From assembly GCA_900553815.1 (NCBI GenBank), contig USEY01000065.1, forward strand, positions 1 through 17,243: 17,243 bases of DNA. Reading direction: 5' to 3'. This stretch comes from an uncultured Bacteroides sp. (GTDB lineage Bacteria; Bacteroidota; Bacteroidia; Bacteroidales; Bacteroidaceae). Shown piece by piece: positions 1 through 7,938 of this stretch (position 1 is the first letter of the stretch; every line of letters starts with the position of its first letter). The notes under the pieces are model-generated. The model had not been told where the DNA came from. It searched no databases and worked only from the letters and a program-made list of their open reading frames with translations. The translations under genes were made by a program, and so were the position numbers.

Positions 1-54
1 CGCCGACCCTCTGCTTGTAAGGCAGATGCTCTAAACCAGCTGAGCTAAACGCCC
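1..54 (-). tRNA. tRNA-Val (anticodon TAC), 3' end outside the window
   Basis: On the minus strand the sequence starts with acceptor strand GGGCGTT, then TA, a D stem GCTC/GAGC with loop AGCTGGTTTA, and an anticodon stem TCTGC/GCAGA around loop CTTACAA, which gives anticodon TAC. The variable loop begins and then the window edge cuts off the T arm and the 3' acceptor strand. The tRNA would read valine GTA codons (and others by wobble). A strong Bacteroides-type promoter lies directly upstream. The anticodon assignment is read straight from the stem-loop. Confidence 0.93.
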
Positions 55-80
55 GAAAGTTTCCTTTTTCAAAAGCGTTG

Positions 81-111
81 CAAAGGTACGACTTATTTTT
101 AAACTACCAAA
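81..111 (-). promoter_or_regulatory. Promoter of the tRNA-Val gene
   Basis: Read on the minus strand, TTTG (108-111) is followed after exactly 19 nt by TACCTTTG (81-88). This matches the Bacteroidetes housekeeping consensus TTTG-N19-TAnnTTTG. The -7 element ends 26 nt before the first tRNA base, so the transcript would carry a short 5' leader. Confidence 0.8.
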
Positions 112-169
112 TCTTTTGCCTGTGTTTTTCAAATTTTCGCTATTAATTGTATGCAGACAGGAAACTGGG

Positions 170-200
170 TTGGTCAAATTGGCCGTGTTTTGTAACTTTG
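170..200 (+). promoter_or_regulatory. Promoter of the MATE transporter gene
   Basis: TTGG (170-173) and TAACTTTG (193-200) are separated by 19 nt and fit the Bacteroidetes -33/-7 pattern. The ATG at 232 is 31 nt past the -7 element, leaving a leader of roughly 25 nt. It is back to back with the tRNA-Val promoter. Confidence 0.65.
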
Positions 201-231
201 CCGCCGATTTCATAGGGAAGGAAAGCATTGT

Positions 232-1611
232 ATGGCGAATGTATATGAAGAGCGGCTGGGGACAGACCGCATGTTGCCGCTTGTGTTCAGAATGGCCTTG
301 CCTGCCATTGCGGCGCAGCTGGTGAATCTGTTGTATAATATAGTAGACCGAATGTATATAGGACACATTCCCTCGACAGGAACGGATGCGCTGGCGGGCA
401 TCGGGGTTACCAGTTCGGTCATTATTCTGATATCGGCCTTTTCATCCATTGTGGGAGCGGGCGGTGCACCGCTGGCTGCCATTGCCTTGGGGCAGGGCGA
501 CCGCGAGCGGGCGGGCAAGATACTGGGCAACGGGTTTACCATGTTGGTGTGCTTCACCTTGCTGATCACCCTCACTACCTTCCTCTTCATGCGTCCTCTG
601 CTGATGCTGACCGGCGCTTCGGAGCATACCATCGGTTATGCCACCGATTATCTTTCCATTTATCTGCTTGGTACTTTGTTCGTAGAGTTGTCAGTGGGTC
701 TGAACAGTTTCATCAACACGCAGGGACGCCCTGCCATAGCCATGTACTCGGTGCTCATCGGCGCGGTACTCAACATCGGCCTCGACCCGTTGTTCATCTT
801 TACCTTCGGCATGGGTGTGAAGGGGGCTGCCTTGGCTACCATCCTGTCGCAGGCGTGCAGTGCAGCCTGGGTAATAGGTTTCCTGACATCGAAGCGTGCC
901 TCGCTTAGGCTGGAGCGCCGCTACCTGATGCCGGACAAGAAGATTGTACTGGCTGTGCTGGCCTTGGGCGTTTCGCCTTTCATCATGGCCAGTACGGAGA
1001 GCCTGGTGGGCTTTGTGCTGAACGGCAGCCTGAAGGAGTTTGGCGACATCTACGTCAGCGCGCTTGCCGTGATGCAGAGTGCCATGCTTGTGGTCAGCGT
1101 CCCCCTGACCGGCTTTGCGCAGGGCTTTGTGCCCATCGTGAGCTACAACTACGGCCACGGTGACAAGGAACGGGTGAAGTCTTGCTTCCGCATAGTCCTC
1201 ATCTTTATGTTCTCCTTCAACCTGCTGCTGGTATTGGGCATGATACTTTTTCCACACGTAGTGGCCGCTGCCTTTACCGACGACAATAGGCTGGTAGATG
1301 TAGTGTGTGCCACGATGCCCCTTTTCCTGGCCGGTATGACTATTTTCGGCCTGCAACGTGCCTGTCAGAATATGTTCGTGGCCTTGGGACAGGCCAAGGT
1401 GTCGGTCTTCATTGCCCTGTTGCGCAAGGTCTTCCTGTTGATACCTCTGGCCCTGCTGCTGCCCGGCTTTTGGGAGGTAGATGGTGTGTTTGCAGCCGAA
1501 GCCTTGTCGGACGCCACGGCTGCCGTGTGCTGCACGCTGATATTTGCCGTCAAGTTTCCCCGCATCTTGCGTGGTATGAAAACACCGAACCCTTCCTCCG
1601 TGCGCGGCTAA
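232..1611 (+). CDS. MATE family multidrug efflux transporter
   Basis: The 459-residue product is a polytopic inner-membrane protein of the MATE family, which exports cationic drugs and toxic metabolites in exchange for Na+ or H+. It has the usual family length and about twelve hydrophobic segments in two halves. The N-terminal stretch LPAIAAQLVNLLYNIVDRMY and the following GALP-like region are typical of bacterial NorM/DinF-type members. The second half starts near residue 240 (SPFIMASTESLVGFVLN). The ATG at 232 was chosen because it sits just after a good promoter and precedes the family's conserved N-terminus. It stands alone on the + strand and converges with the NlpC operon. The substrate cannot be read from sequence. 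Confidence 0.92.
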   Translation: MANVYEERLGTDRMLPLVFRMALPAIAAQLVNLLYNIVDRMYIGHIPSTGTDALAGIGVTSSVIILISAFSSIVGAGGAPLAAIALGQGDRERAGKILGNGFTMLVCFTLLITLTTFLFMRPLLMLTGASEHTIGYATDYLSIYLLGTLFVELSVGLNSFINTQGRPAIAMYSVLIGAVLNIGLDPLFIFTFGMGVKGAALATILSQACSAAWVIGFLTSKRASLRLERRYLMPDKKIVLAVLALGVSPFIMASTESLVGFVLNGSLKEFGDIYVSALAVMQSAMLVVSVPLTGFAQGFVPIVSYNYGHGDKERVKSCFRIVLIFMFSFNLLLVLGMILFPHVVAAAFTDDNRLVDVVCATMPLFLAGMTIFGLQRACQNMFVALGQAKVSVFIALLRKVFLLIPLALLLPGFWEVDGVFAAEALSDATAAVCCTLIFAVKFPRILRGMKTPNPSSVRG

Positions 1612-1636
1612 GGCGTGTAGAAGAAAGGGTTCGGTG
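1583..1636 (-). terminator. Hairpin between convergent genes, overlapping the MATE 3' end
   Basis: A perfect 12-bp inverted repeat pairs CACCGAACCCTT (1583-1594) with AAGGGTTCGGTG (1625-1636) across a 30-nt loop. On the minus strand the stem is followed directly by TTTTCATAC, a short U tract, so it better suits the end of the leftward ABC/NlpC operon. On the + strand the sequence after the stem (GGTTAAATAAAG) is not U-rich. The left arm lies within the last codons of the MATE gene. Confidence 0.6.
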
Positions 1637-1705
1637 GGTTAAATAAAGTGGCAGGGTAGGAGAGAAGACGGAGGCTGCGGGGATATGCGGGGGAAGTGTC
1701 CCTCT

Positions 1706-2230
1706 TTAGCGTATCACCCTGACTCCTCTCAGCCAATGCTTGCGATAATATTCCTCCTGAAGGCTGCTGACGATTACGCCGCGGCTGGTGCTGGCATGGA
1801 TGAAGCGTCCGTCCTTGAGGTAGATGCCCACGTGTGCCACCCACTTGCGCGACGACGGGCTGCTGAAGAACACCAGGTCGCCTTCGCGCAGGTTGCTGCG
1901 TCTGACGCGCTTTCCTGTTTCCAGCTGACCATCGGTGCTGCGGGGCAGCTTCAGGCGGTAGACGCTGCGGTAGAGCTGCATGGTAAGGCCCGAACAGTCG
2001 GTGCCTCGGCGCGAGCTGCCTCCGCTGCGGTAAGGTGTGCCTATCCAGTGCGAGGCTTCGATGTAGAGGCGGTGGTTGTCCTCCAGCCCGATGTCCATGC
2101 CCAGGCGCACAGAGGCCTTGGCCAGTGCCTTGTAGTCGAGGCGCGGAGCCGAGGTGCGGCAGGCACTAAGCCCCGCCAGCAGACTGAGCAGTAAGAGACA
2201 GCGTAGCAGTGTGTGTACGGTCGGCCTCAT
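1706..2230 (-). CDS. NlpC/P60 family lipoprotein, putative peptidoglycan endopeptidase
   Basis: The 174-residue product has a lipoprotein signal with lipobox LSAC and acylated cysteine C24, so it should be anchored in the outer or inner membrane facing the periplasm. The NlpC/P60 (C40) domain fills residues 55-170. Catalytic cysteine C79 is in TDCSGL, H133 is in AHVGIYL, and H145 in FIHAS is the likely third residue. C40 enzymes cut the gamma-D-glutamyl-diamino-acid bond of peptidoglycan stem peptides. The start codon overlaps the stop of the ATPase gene as ATGA, which implies translational coupling. The role next to an ABC exporter is unknown. The family assignment is firm and the exact bond cleaved is inferred. 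Confidence 0.93.
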   Translation of the reverse strand: MRPTVHTLLRCLLLLSLLAGLSACRTSAPRLDYKALAKASVRLGMDIGLEDNHRLYIEASHWIGTPYRSGGSSRRGTDCSGLTMQLYRSVYRLKLPRSTDGQLETGKRVRRSNLREGDLVFFSSPSSRKWVAHVGIYLKDGRFIHASTSRGVIVSSLQEEYYRKHWLRGVRVIR

Positions 2231-3018
2231 GCTTCGTTGCTTTTAGGGTCGGCTGGCACCGGTGTATCGGCGGCAGGCACATCATCGGTGGCCGCTTCTT
2301 CGCTTATCTCTTCCTCCACGCTGATGTTGAAGTAGTCTTCCAGTTCCTTTTCAGCCGAGTTGTTCTCGTTGCGGATGTCGCGCAAGATTACGCCATGCTC
2401 CAGCAGGGCGATGCGCGGACAGATGTCTACCGTATGGTTCAGGTTGTGACTCGATATGAGCACCGTGGCTCCATGCTCTTCGTTGTACTTCTTCAGCAGG
2501 TGCTTGATGATGGCCTGCGACGAGGGGTCGAGGAAGTTGAAAGGCTCGTCGAGGATGAGCAGGCGCGGGTGGTGGAGCATGGCGGCGATGATGCCTATCT
2601 TCTGCTTGTTGCCCATGGAGTAGTTGCGGATGAATTTCTTCTGCCCCATGACTTCACCGTTCATGAACCGTTCGAAGGGTCGCAGCCGTTCGTCCACCTC
2701 ATCCTTCTTCAGCCCGTACATGCGGCCGATGAAGTAGAAGTATTCTTCGGGTGTCAGGTAGTCGATGAGGAAACCGTCGTCAATGTAGGCGCCGGTGAAG
2801 GTCTTCCAGTCCTCGCTGCGGGCCACGTCGATGCCGTCCACCGTGACGTTTCCCCGGTCGGCCTGCAGCAGGTCGAGGATGAGGCGGAAGAGGGTGGTCT
2901 TGCCCGCACCGTTGTTGCCTACCAGGCCCAGCATTTCGCCCTGGCCTATCGTATATTTTTCAATGTCTACGGCTTTCTTGCTGCCGAAGTTCTTTTGCAG
3001 GTTGCTGATTTCTATCAT
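2227..3018 (-). CDS. ABC transporter ATP-binding protein
   Basis: The 263-residue cytoplasmic ATPase partners the permease encoded just upstream. Walker A is GNNGAGKT (34-41), Walker B is LLILDEP (153-159), and the H-loop histidine is H191 in SSHN. The signature motif is YSMGNKQK (133-140) instead of the textbook LSGGQ. The Q-loop region (TGAYIDDG, 75-82) has no glutamine, as in some ABC-2 exporter ATPases. Residues 234-263 form an acidic, proline-rich tail outside the nucleotide-binding domain. The gene follows the permease after a 279-nt gap filled by a tandem repeat, and overlaps nlpC by 4 nt. The family is clear; the transported substrate is not. Confidence 0.93.
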   Translation of the reverse strand: MIEISNLQKNFGSKKAVDIEKYTIGQGEMLGLVGNNGAGKTTLFRLILDLLQADRGNVTVDGIDVARSEDWKTFTGAYIDDGFLIDYLTPEEYFYFIGRMYGLKKDEVDERLRPFERFMNGEVMGQKKFIRNYSMGNKQKIGIIAAMLHHPRLLILDEPFNFLDPSSQAIIKHLLKKYNEEHGATVLISSHNLNHTVDICPRIALLEHGVILRDIRNENNSAEKELEDYFNISVEEEISEEAATDDVPAADTPVPADPKSNEA

Positions 3019-3061
3019 GGTTGTAATGGTTGTTATTGGTGAATGTTATGTAATGTATATT

Positions 3062-3300
3062 GCGCACTGGCTCAGGTGCGTGGCGCGCACTGGCTCGAGT
3101 GCGTGGTGCGCACAGGCTCGTGTGCGTGATGCGCACTGGCTCGGGTGCGTGATGCGCACTGGCTCGTGTGCGTGGTGCGCACTGGCTCGTGTGCGTGGTG
3201 CGCACTGGCTCGTGCGCGTGGTGCGCGCATGCTCGTGCGCGTGGTGCGCGCATGCTCGTGCGCGTGATGCGCGCATGCTCGTGCGCTTGACGCGCGCCTA
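3062..3300. repeat. 23-bp GC-rich tandem repeat, ten copies plus a partial one
   Basis: Ten contiguous 23-bp units run from 3062 to 3291, with a 9-bp partial copy to 3300. Each unit begins GCGC and ends in GTGCGTGGT or a close variant. Units 1-7 carry ACTGGCTC or a near match (unit 3 has ACAGGCTC). Units 8-10 carry GCATGCTC. Two sequence classes in adjacent blocks suggest growth by unit duplication. Within and between units GCGCA and TGCGC face each other, so the transcript can fold into serial short hairpins. Because 23 is not a multiple of three and no stops occur, spurious open frames cross the array on both strands. It lies inside the ABC operon, between permease stop (3298-3300) and ATPase start (3018). 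Confidence 0.95.
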
Positions 3301-4794
3301 CTTTTGCCTGCTGTCGCGGAAGCCTTCCAGGTTCTTGTAGCGGCGCTTCATGAAGCGGTGGTAGACGTTCTTCAGCCACAGGCGCGAGGTGAGTATGAAG
3401 CCCAGGCCTACGACTATCAGCACGATGTCGGTCACGGTTTCGCCCAGCCACACCTTGAGCCCGGCATTGAGCAGCAGAGGCACGCCGAAGGCGGCGAAGG
3501 AGATGATGTTTTGCAGTCCTGTGCCCATGTTCTGGCGGTTGGTCAGCTTGGTGTTCAGGTCCAGCGTGCGGCAGTTGTACACGGCCAGCTGGAAGAGGCC
3601 GCAGTAGATGGCTCCCGATGTGAACAGGGCCCAGGCCAGGCAGCTGACGACCGTCAGCTTGCCCGTCACCATGGCGGGTATCATCAGCACGAAGGGTATC
3701 AGGATGGCCACGCTGTAGAGTATGTATTTGGCGCGCAGCAGCGAGTAGATGGACTCCTTGCGGCTCATCAGGCCGTCTATGTAGTTGCCTTCGTAGCTCA
3801 TGATGCTGAGCAGGAACATGATGCCGAAGATGACGTAGTTGTAGACCATGATGAAGCTCTTCATGCCGGTGGAGTCGTAGACGTCGCTGAAGCTGAGCAC
3901 GAGGCTGAAGACCACGACGATGAGGATGATGGAGCGCAGCGATGCCTTGCACACCTTGTTGCGCAGCAGCATCTTGAGCTCCAGACGCATGTATTCGCCT
4001 ATCTCGCCGTAGCGGTCGAGGAAGCGGTATTCGGACACGTGGCGCACCTTGACGGTGGTGTCTTCCACCTTGTTCATTTCGTTGTAGATGAGTCGGCCCA
4101 TGATGTTGCGGCAGAGCAGCCACAGCAGTGCGATGGCCAGCAGCGTGCCCAGCAGTGCCAGTGGGTTGCCGGTGATGTAGCCTTCGCCCAGGGTGATGGA
4201 CCAGAGGAAGAGGGGACTGTCGTCGGGGATGAACAGGGCACAGCATATCCCTCCGTAGAAGGCCAGTGGCAGGGCTACCCACCACACGCGTTCGTTCATC
4301 AGCGTGCGGCACAGCAGAAACCAGTAGTTGTTCAGTACCATCAGCAGCCAGATGCCGATGCAGTAGGTCAGCACGCCGGATACGCCATAGTAGCGGGCAA
4401 CGGTGATGATGGCCAGCGGCACGAAGAAGAACAGCCAGAAGAGGTTGAACGCGCTCAGGCCTGAGCGCAGCAGCAGGAAGTCTATCAGCCGGCGGCGGCG
4501 TATGGGCAGCAGCAGGTAGGGTTTCATCTCCTGCGTGGGTGTCTTTTGGAAGGGAAAACGGATAAGGAAGTCGATGGCCAGGATGATGATGAGGCCCCCG
4601 TTGATGATGTGGTAGGGCTCACGGGCTTCTCCTTCCAGGGCAAAGGCAAAGGTGGTGCCGAAGAAGATGAGGTAGCCGGCCCAGAAGGCGGCCATGAAAT
4701 ACATCCAGAAGCGCCCGAAGCGGTTTTTGTCGTACATGGGGTGGCGCTTGTCGGCCAGGCGGCCATGTCGGCGGAGTTCGAGAAATAGGTTCAT
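3298..4794 (-). CDS. ABC-2 type permease, DUF5687-like
   Basis: The 498-residue integral membrane protein resembles the DUF5687 group of Bacteroidetes ABC exporter permeases. Hydrophobic segments occur near residues 30-52, 64-80, 115-165, 170-195, 205-225, and repeatedly in 285-465. The N-terminal hydrophilic stretch (MNLFLELRRHGRLADKRHP) and a central cytoplasmic stretch before the second membrane block (around 235-280) fit this group. It would form a transporter with the ATPase encoded downstream. The ATG at 4794 is the first plausible start after the stem-loop that follows the peptidase gene. The stop codon lies in the last partial copy of the 23-bp repeat. Membrane permease is firm, DUF5687 is recalled from family resemblance. 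Confidence 0.85.
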   Translation of the reverse strand: MNLFLELRRHGRLADKRHPMYDKNRFGRFWMYFMAAFWAGYLIFFGTTFAFALEGEAREPYHIINGGLIIILAIDFLIRFPFQKTPTQEMKPYLLLPIRRRRLIDFLLLRSGLSAFNLFWLFFFVPLAIITVARYYGVSGVLTYCIGIWLLMVLNNYWFLLCRTLMNERVWWVALPLAFYGGICCALFIPDDSPLFLWSITLGEGYITGNPLALLGTLLAIALLWLLCRNIMGRLIYNEMNKVEDTTVKVRHVSEYRFLDRYGEIGEYMRLELKMLLRNKVCKASLRSIILIVVVFSLVLSFSDVYDSTGMKSFIMVYNYVIFGIMFLLSIMSYEGNYIDGLMSRKESIYSLLRAKYILYSVAILIPFVLMIPAMVTGKLTVVSCLAWALFTSGAIYCGLFQLAVYNCRTLDLNTKLTNRQNMGTGLQNIISFAAFGVPLLLNAGLKVWLGETVTDIVLIVVGLGFILTSRLWLKNVYHRFMKRRYKNLEGFRDSRQK

Positions 4795-4837
4795 TTGATA
4801 GTATTATAAGGAGTTATAAAGGGATTGAAGAAAGTGA

Positions 4838-4934
4838 AAAAGGGAGTTAGAGGTCGATACGTCCAGCCAATGATTCGTGAAACGATTGGCTTTTGGCTTC
4901 CGTGCGAAGCGGTACCTCCTTCTAACTCCCTTTT
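4838..4934 (-). terminator. Branched stem-loop downstream of the M16 peptidase gene
   Basis: A perfect 14-bp outer stem pairs AAAAGGGAGTTAGA (4838-4851) with TCTAACTCCCTTTT (4921-4934). Inside it are two smaller hairpins: GCCAAT/ATTGGC (4866-4890) and GCTTC/GAAGC with a CGTGC loop (4896-4910). On the minus strand the outer stem ends in CTTTTTCAC, a terminator-like U tract. It starts 15 nt beyond the peptidase stop codon. The outer stem is A-rich on one side and T-rich on the other, so it could act in both directions. Confidence 0.6.
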
Positions 4935-4948
4935 GGCTCCTTCAAGAA

Positions 4949-7792
4949 TTACTTCTTGTCAGGGACGGTCATGACTACCGTAATCTTGTTGCCTTGTTTC
5001 AGCATCTCGGCGGCAAACTTCTGCACGTCGGCTTTGCTGATGGCGTTGACTGTTTCCACATAGTCTTTGGTGTTGTCCACGCCGGTGAAGAAGTAGTTGT
5101 CAAGGTTGTTCAGCCAGTAGCTGTTTTCCTTTTGGTTGTCGTTGTACTTCTTCAGCATGTACTCCTTGATTTTCTGCAGGTGTTCGTCCGTAGGTCCCTG
5201 TTCAGCCATCTTCTGCATTTCGCGGTCGATGATGGCGTTCAGTCCTTCGTACTTCTCAGGGTCGGTCTGGTAGACAATCTGCATCATGAGGTCTTCGGTC
5301 GGATACTTGTTCAGTCCGCCGTAGCAGCTTACGCCGTATGTGCCGCCTTCCTTTTCACGGATTTCTTCGGTATAGACCATGTCGAGGGCCTGTGTGAGGA
5401 AGCTCATCAGCAGGTTGTTCTTCAGGTCATATTTGCAGTCGCCGCTGTAGAGCATGAACACGGTAGCCATCGGAGTCTGCTGTTCCTTGGCGTAAGTTTT
5501 GCTCAGGATGCCCTTGGCAATGTCCATGTGATTGTCGCGTACGGTTTCTTTCGCTCCATTGGCAGGCAGTGCACCCAGATATTGCTCAATGAGGGGCTTC
5601 ATTTGTTCCAGGTCGATGTTGCCCACCAGGAAGAAGGTGAAGTCGGCTGCATTGGCAAAGCGCTCCTTGTACATCTGGAGGATACGGTCGTAGTCAATCT
5701 GGTCTATCAGTTCGGGCTTCAGTGAGATGTAGCGCGGGTGGTTGCCATACATCATTGAGCTGATGGTATCGTTGATGCTCGACAGCGGGTTGGCTGCGGC
5801 ATTTTCCAGCTGAGCCTTCATGCGGGTCTTGAAAGAGTTGAAGGCTTCCATGTCCTTGCGCGGAGCGGTGAAGCTCAGGTAGGTGAGCTGCATCATGGTC
5901 TCGAAGTCCTTGGGCGAGCAGTTACCGTGTACATATTCCTGTGTGCCGCCGATGCCAGCTTCTACCGATACCTTTTTGCCGGCCAGCATCTTGGTCAGTT
6001 CCACGTTGCTGAAGTCGCCCAAGCCGCCAGCTGAGATAACACCGTTCAGGATGCCTTGGTTGAAGTTCAGCTTGTCGCTGTCGGGGAAGAGGCTTGTTCC
6101 TCCCAGGCTGAGGGCTTTCATGCGTATTTCGTCAGCCTTGAAGTCGGTCTTCTTCACATATACTTTCACGCCGTTAGACAGAGTCAGTTCGGTGGTACCA
6201 TAGATGGCGTCGGCTTTTTCCGATACAATCTTGCCACCCTTGGGAGCTTCCTTAATCAGAGGTTCGTTGCTTACTTTGTCTTCATAAGGTTTCACGTCGA
6301 GTTGCTTCATGCCGTTGAGCAGTGCCAGCACTTCTTCCTTGGTCGGGATAACTTCGCCTTCCTTGTCGGGGGCAGAGATAATGACTACCTCGTTGTTGTC
6401 GGGAATCAGCTCTGTCTGTACAATCTGGTTGATGAGTGCCACGGGGATATTGGGGGCAATCTGGTTGTAGATGGTGTACTCAAACTCAATGCCCGGCATG
6501 GGCTCAGCATCCAGGAAGTGACGGATATATTGGTTTACATACGTGTCGTTCTTCGTGTTGGCACGTTCGTTGTATGCCGACTCAATCTGTTGCAGGATAT
6601 TGGCACGTGCACGTGCATATTCCGATTCGGTAAATCCATAGCGGCGCATGCGCTCCACTTCGGTCAGCAGGGCGGTCAAGGTTTCCTTCAGGCCGTTGTC
6701 TTTGGCCGTACCGGCAATGTTGAAGGCTTCCTTGGTTTTTGACAGGAAGAAGTTGCCGTAGTTGCTGCCTGCATTGACGTAGGGCGGGTTGGCGCTCTGT
6801 GCCAGTTCGCTCAGACGGTCGTTCAGCATCATAGTGATAGCGCTCATCAGATAGTCCTGCATCAGGTAAGCCATGGTACCCTTGATAGAATCGGGGGTAG
6901 CATCGTGCTTGAAGTAGATGTCAATGCTGGGGCTGTCAATCTCCTTGTCCTTACCTATATATATAAGGGGTTCTGCATTGTCGGCTACGGGGTAGTAGAT
7001 ACGTTCGGCAGGGTTGACGGGCTTCTTCACGTCGGCAAATACCGACTTGATTTTGGCTTCCATCTGGTCTACGTCAATGTCGCCCACGATGATTATACCC
7101 TGCAGGTCGGGACGATACCACTTGGCGTAGTAGTCGCGGATGTCCTGATAAGGGAAGTTGTTGATGACATCGATGCTGCCGATAGGCATACAGTCGCTGT
7201 ACTTGGAGTCGGGATAAATGGTAGGCTGTGCCTCGGTGTAGAGGCGCAGGATACCGCTGTTGCGGCTGCGCCACTCTTCGCGGATGACGCCGCGCTCCTT
7301 GTCAATTTCCTTGTCGGCCAGCAGGATGGCGTTGCTCCAGTCGTGCAGGATGAGGAGACAGGAGTCTACCACCGCAGCGTCAGTGCTGGGCACGTTGCTG
7401 ATACGGTAAACAGTTTCGTCTATTGAAGTATAGGCGTTGAGGTTTACACCGAATTTGATACCTTTTGTCTCGCACCATTGTACGATACCCAGTCCTTTTT
7501 CATCGCCCGGGAAGTTCTTGGTGCCGTTGAAGGCCATGTGTTCCAAGAAGTGTGCCAGTCCGCGTTGTTGCGGCTCTTCCAAGATGGAGCCCACTTTCTG
7601 GGCAATGTGGAATTCTACACGATTTTCAGGCTTCTCGTTGTGACGGATGTAGTAAGTCAATCCGTTGTCCAGTTTGCCTACGCGTACCTGTTGGTCCATC
7701 GGTACGGGAGGCATCTGCTGGGCCGAAGCCATTGACAGGTTGCCCCAGCAGAAGAGGACGGCAACCGTCAGTAAATGAATGAAATGTCTCAT
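4949..7792 (-). CDS. M16 family zinc metallopeptidase, secreted, two-repeat form
   Basis: The 947-residue product is a pitrilysin-like (M16) peptidase. A signal peptide covers about residues 1-25 (hydrophobic core LLTVAVLFCWG, ending ASAQQ), so it is exported to the periplasm or envelope. The inverted zinc motif HFLEH is at H81-H85, with E84 as catalytic base. E162 in ADKEIDKERG is the likely third zinc ligand. The second, inactive M16 repeat begins around residue 500. Length fits the large two-repeat Bacteroidetes members. I chose ATG 7790-7792 over the upstream ATG at 7861 because it places the signal peptide at the N-terminus. The gene seems monocistronic, ending in a strong stem-loop. Natural substrates of these enzymes are peptides, but its own target is unknown. 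Confidence 0.93.
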   Translation of the reverse strand: MRHFIHLLTVAVLFCWGNLSMASAQQMPPVPMDQQVRVGKLDNGLTYYIRHNEKPENRVEFHIAQKVGSILEEPQQRGLAHFLEHMAFNGTKNFPGDEKGLGIVQWCETKGIKFGVNLNAYTSIDETVYRISNVPSTDAAVVDSCLLILHDWSNAILLADKEIDKERGVIREEWRSRNSGILRLYTEAQPTIYPDSKYSDCMPIGSIDVINNFPYQDIRDYYAKWYRPDLQGIIIVGDIDVDQMEAKIKSVFADVKKPVNPAERIYYPVADNAEPLIYIGKDKEIDSPSIDIYFKHDATPDSIKGTMAYLMQDYLMSAITMMLNDRLSELAQSANPPYVNAGSNYGNFFLSKTKEAFNIAGTAKDNGLKETLTALLTEVERMRRYGFTESEYARARANILQQIESAYNERANTKNDTYVNQYIRHFLDAEPMPGIEFEYTIYNQIAPNIPVALINQIVQTELIPDNNEVVIISAPDKEGEVIPTKEEVLALLNGMKQLDVKPYEDKVSNEPLIKEAPKGGKIVSEKADAIYGTTELTLSNGVKVYVKKTDFKADEIRMKALSLGGTSLFPDSDKLNFNQGILNGVISAGGLGDFSNVELTKMLAGKKVSVEAGIGGTQEYVHGNCSPKDFETMMQLTYLSFTAPRKDMEAFNSFKTRMKAQLENAAANPLSSINDTISSMMYGNHPRYISLKPELIDQIDYDRILQMYKERFANAADFTFFLVGNIDLEQMKPLIEQYLGALPANGAKETVRDNHMDIAKGILSKTYAKEQQTPMATVFMLYSGDCKYDLKNNLLMSFLTQALDMVYTEEIREKEGGTYGVSCYGGLNKYPTEDLMMQIVYQTDPEKYEGLNAIIDREMQKMAEQGPTDEHLQKIKEYMLKKYNDNQKENSYWLNNLDNYFFTGVDNTKDYVETVNAISKADVQKFAAEMLKQGNKITVVMTVPDKK

Positions 7793-7938
7793 AGTTCTTT
7801 CTGTTTTTAGAAAATTGTTCTGACTCATAGGTCGTGAATATAGGGCATAAATCACAAGCACGGGCTTTTTTTATCGTTTTTTTAGGAAAATGGCATATTT
7901 TTCTCTGTGCAAGTCAGTAGAAAGACGGTATGTACCAT

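Noticed and set aside
3062..3300. CRISPR array
   Set aside because: The units are directly contiguous with no unique spacers, and there are no cas genes.
2960..4312. A 450-codon minus-strand frame with His/Arg/Ala-rich repeats, plus a 181-codon plus-strand frame across the same array
   Set aside because: They arise because the 23-bp repeat lacks stops in several frames. The composition is repeat-driven, and the real permease occupies the other minus-strand frame.
3304..4464. A 386-codon plus-strand frame antisense to the permease
   Set aside because: A His/Val/Glu-rich translation with no domain, typical of an antisense shadow of a GC-rich membrane protein gene.
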